Source: Cellulomonadaceae bacterium (GTDB lineage: Bacteria > Actinomycetota > Actinomycetes > Actinomycetales > Cellulomonadaceae). Taken from it: a stretch of 7,766 nucleotides of DNA. The notes under the pieces are model-generated. The model saw only the letters and a program-made list of their open reading frames with translations, did not search any database and had not been told where the DNA came from. The position numbers and the translations under genes were made by a program. The stretch is taken from assembly GCA_031283115.1 (NCBI GenBank), contig JAITCK010000029.1, forward strand, positions 1-7,766. The letters run 5' to 3'. Shown one piece after another: positions 6,685 through 7,766 of this stretch. How positions within the stretch are numbered: the stretch's first letter is position 1; each line of letters opens with the position of its first letter.

Positions 6685-7766
6685 GTTGCCGCAATTGACG
6701 CCGCCGCCAGCGATGCCGCTCAACTTTTCCGCACTGAGGTAGGGGTCAGGCAGGGTTGTGCGTTGAGCCAGGCGGCTGCTCGGGCTGGTGACGATGATGT
6801 TGTCCCAGGTAACCGACACGATACGGTCTGGCAGGTGGGTGACAACTTGGCCGCGAATAGAGGCCCGGGTGTCCGATGGGGGCCGGGTGTTTGCCTGCTC
6901 AACCTCGGCATTGCTGACGATGGTGTCCACGGCACCTGCTGCTGTCAGGCGGGCAGCCAAGCCTTTACCGGGGCGCAGGTCTGCCCATTGGAGGTCGGCT
7001 GCAGCCAGTTTGGGGTCACCCCAGGCCAGGCCGTGCCGGGCCTGCATCGCCTCGAAGAGCCGGAGTTTGGCCACCCACTCGACCTGCCCCGCACACGAGT
7101 CCCGGTCGGTAGCCAGACGGCCCAGCAGGGACGTCCAGTAGGCCAGGGCGCGGGCGTCATCGTCATGGCTGTGTCCGATGTCGGCGACGGCATCGGTGAC
7201 GATGGAGGCGTAAGCCTGCTGAATAGCCAGGGCGGTCATGGTGCGCCCGTCGGCTAGGCGCAGGGGTCGGGTCAGGGCCAGGTCGCGGGAGACCCGCTGG
7301 ACATCGCCCACCGGGTCGGCTAGGCGCAAGGCTTCCAGGCGGCTGCGGGCGGCCACTCCAGCAGCCTCCAGGGCGTCCAGGTTTTCTAAGATGGTCAGCA
7401 CTAGGGAGGTGGTGCCCATTTTCAGCCAGGTGGGAACCTGGAAGCAGTTGGCGTCACCGATGATGAGGTGGAGGCGGCGCCAGCGGCGGCGGTCGGCGTG
7501 AGGTTCGTCGCGGGTGTTGACGATGGACCGGCGGGCCGTGGTAGCCAGGCCGGTCAAGGTTTCGATGTAGTCACTGCGTTGGGCGATTTGGAAGCCGGGT
7601 TCCTCGCTGCGCTGGCCCAAGCCCACCCGCCCGGAGCCCGCAAAAACCTGGCGGGTGACCAGGAAGGAGGCGATAAGATCCACCATCGTGTCAAAGTCCA
7701 GGGCCCGGTCTACCAGGTAGTTTTCGTGGGTGCCGTAACTGGCCCACTTGCCGTCCACGTTGTTTT
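6601..7766 (-). CDS. dop: Pup deamidase/depupylase Dop (partial, N-terminus off right edge)
   Basis: Dop deamidates the C-terminal Gln of Pup and hydrolyses Pup from conjugates; it is a paralogue of PafA. The visible 387 codons begin at the family's Asn-Asn-x-Asp motif (NNVDGKWASYGTHENY), and GTHEN rather than GCHEN marks it as Dop. Further family blocks are FLVTRQVFAGSGRVG, IAQRSDY, NTRDEPHAD, LHLIIGDAN, LKMGTTSLVL, WVAKLRLFE and RPPSDTRASIRG. The N-terminal part, with the metal site and the Dop-specific loop, is outside the window, so catalytic integrity there cannot be judged. The C-terminal tail after LPDPY is roughly 15 residues longer than in M. tuberculosis Dop. Its last 27 codons and stop overlap the 3' end of the convergent deacetylase gene by 84 bases, with codons in exact antiparallel register. 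In most actinobacteria dop directly precedes pup; here the deacetylase intervenes. Confidence 0.95.
   Translation of the reverse strand, partial: NNVDGKWASYGTHENYLVDRALDFDTMVDLIASFLVTRQVFAGSGRVGLGQRSEEPGFQIAQRSDYIETLTGLATTARRSIVNTRDEPHADRRRWRRLHLIIGDANCFQVPTWLKMGTTSLVLTILENLDALEAAGVAARSRLEALRLADPVGDVQRVSRDLALTRPLRLADGRTMTALAIQQAYASIVTDAVADIGHSHDDDARALAYWTSLLGRLATDRDSCAGQVEWVAKLRLFEAMQARHGLAWGDPKLAAADLQWADLRPGKGLAARLTAAGAVDTIVSNAEVEQANTRPPSDTRASIRGQVVTHLPDRIVSVTWDNIIVTSPSSRLAQRTTLPDPYLSAEKLSGIAGGGVNCGNSVEVEALLAQVSDDAGQGIHRALVENV

Overview
The window is a densely coded piece of an actinobacterial chromosome. It is GC-rich, has GTG starts on two genes, and carries the complete core of the Pup (prokaryotic ubiquitin-like protein) tagging pathway: pup, pafA and most of dop. 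That pathway is almost confined to Actinobacteria. pup and pafA are only 3 bases apart, with no proteasome subunit genes between them. This recalls lineages such as Corynebacterium and Bifidobacterium, which pupylate without a 20S proteasome. I would guess an Actinomycetaceae-like or related organism, but the sequence does not settle the genus.

Layout from left to right. Positions 1-754 (minus) hold the N-terminal half of an ABC exporter subunit that runs off the left edge. Positions 751-2682 (minus) hold a complete ABC exporter half-transporter with a degenerate nucleotide-binding domain. Positions 2679-3506 (minus) are hisF of histidine biosynthesis. These three genes are joined by 4-base ATGA stop/start overlaps, so hisF and both exporter subunits look like one translationally coupled operon read leftwards. 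An intrinsic terminator at about 3545-3570 separates hisF from the upstream pafA (3594-5072, minus) and pup (5076-5273, minus). A 94-base intergenic region separates pup from a divergently transcribed, secreted CE4 polysaccharide deacetylase (5368-6684, plus). Finally dop (6601 to the right edge, minus) converges on the deacetylase and overlaps its 3' end by 84 bases.

How the genes work together: Dop deamidates the C-terminal Gln of Pup (GGQ to GGE) and can remove Pup from substrates, while PafA ligates the activated Pup to lysines of target proteins. The deacetylase sits on the opposite strand between dop and pup. It is a predicted cell-envelope enzyme with no known link to pupylation. HisF makes imidazole glycerol phosphate and AICAR together with HisH. 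The two ABC subunits most likely form a heterodimeric exporter with one degenerate ATP site, substrate unknown.

The main oddities are: the deacetylase splitting the pup locus; the overprinted dop/deacetylase ends, in which a rare TTA Leu codon is exactly opposite the dop stop; lineage-specific insertions in PafA and HisF; a Pup with a single lysine; and the coupling of hisF to an exporter. I did not find a wholly unknown system. No stretch longer than about 95 bases lacks a gene.
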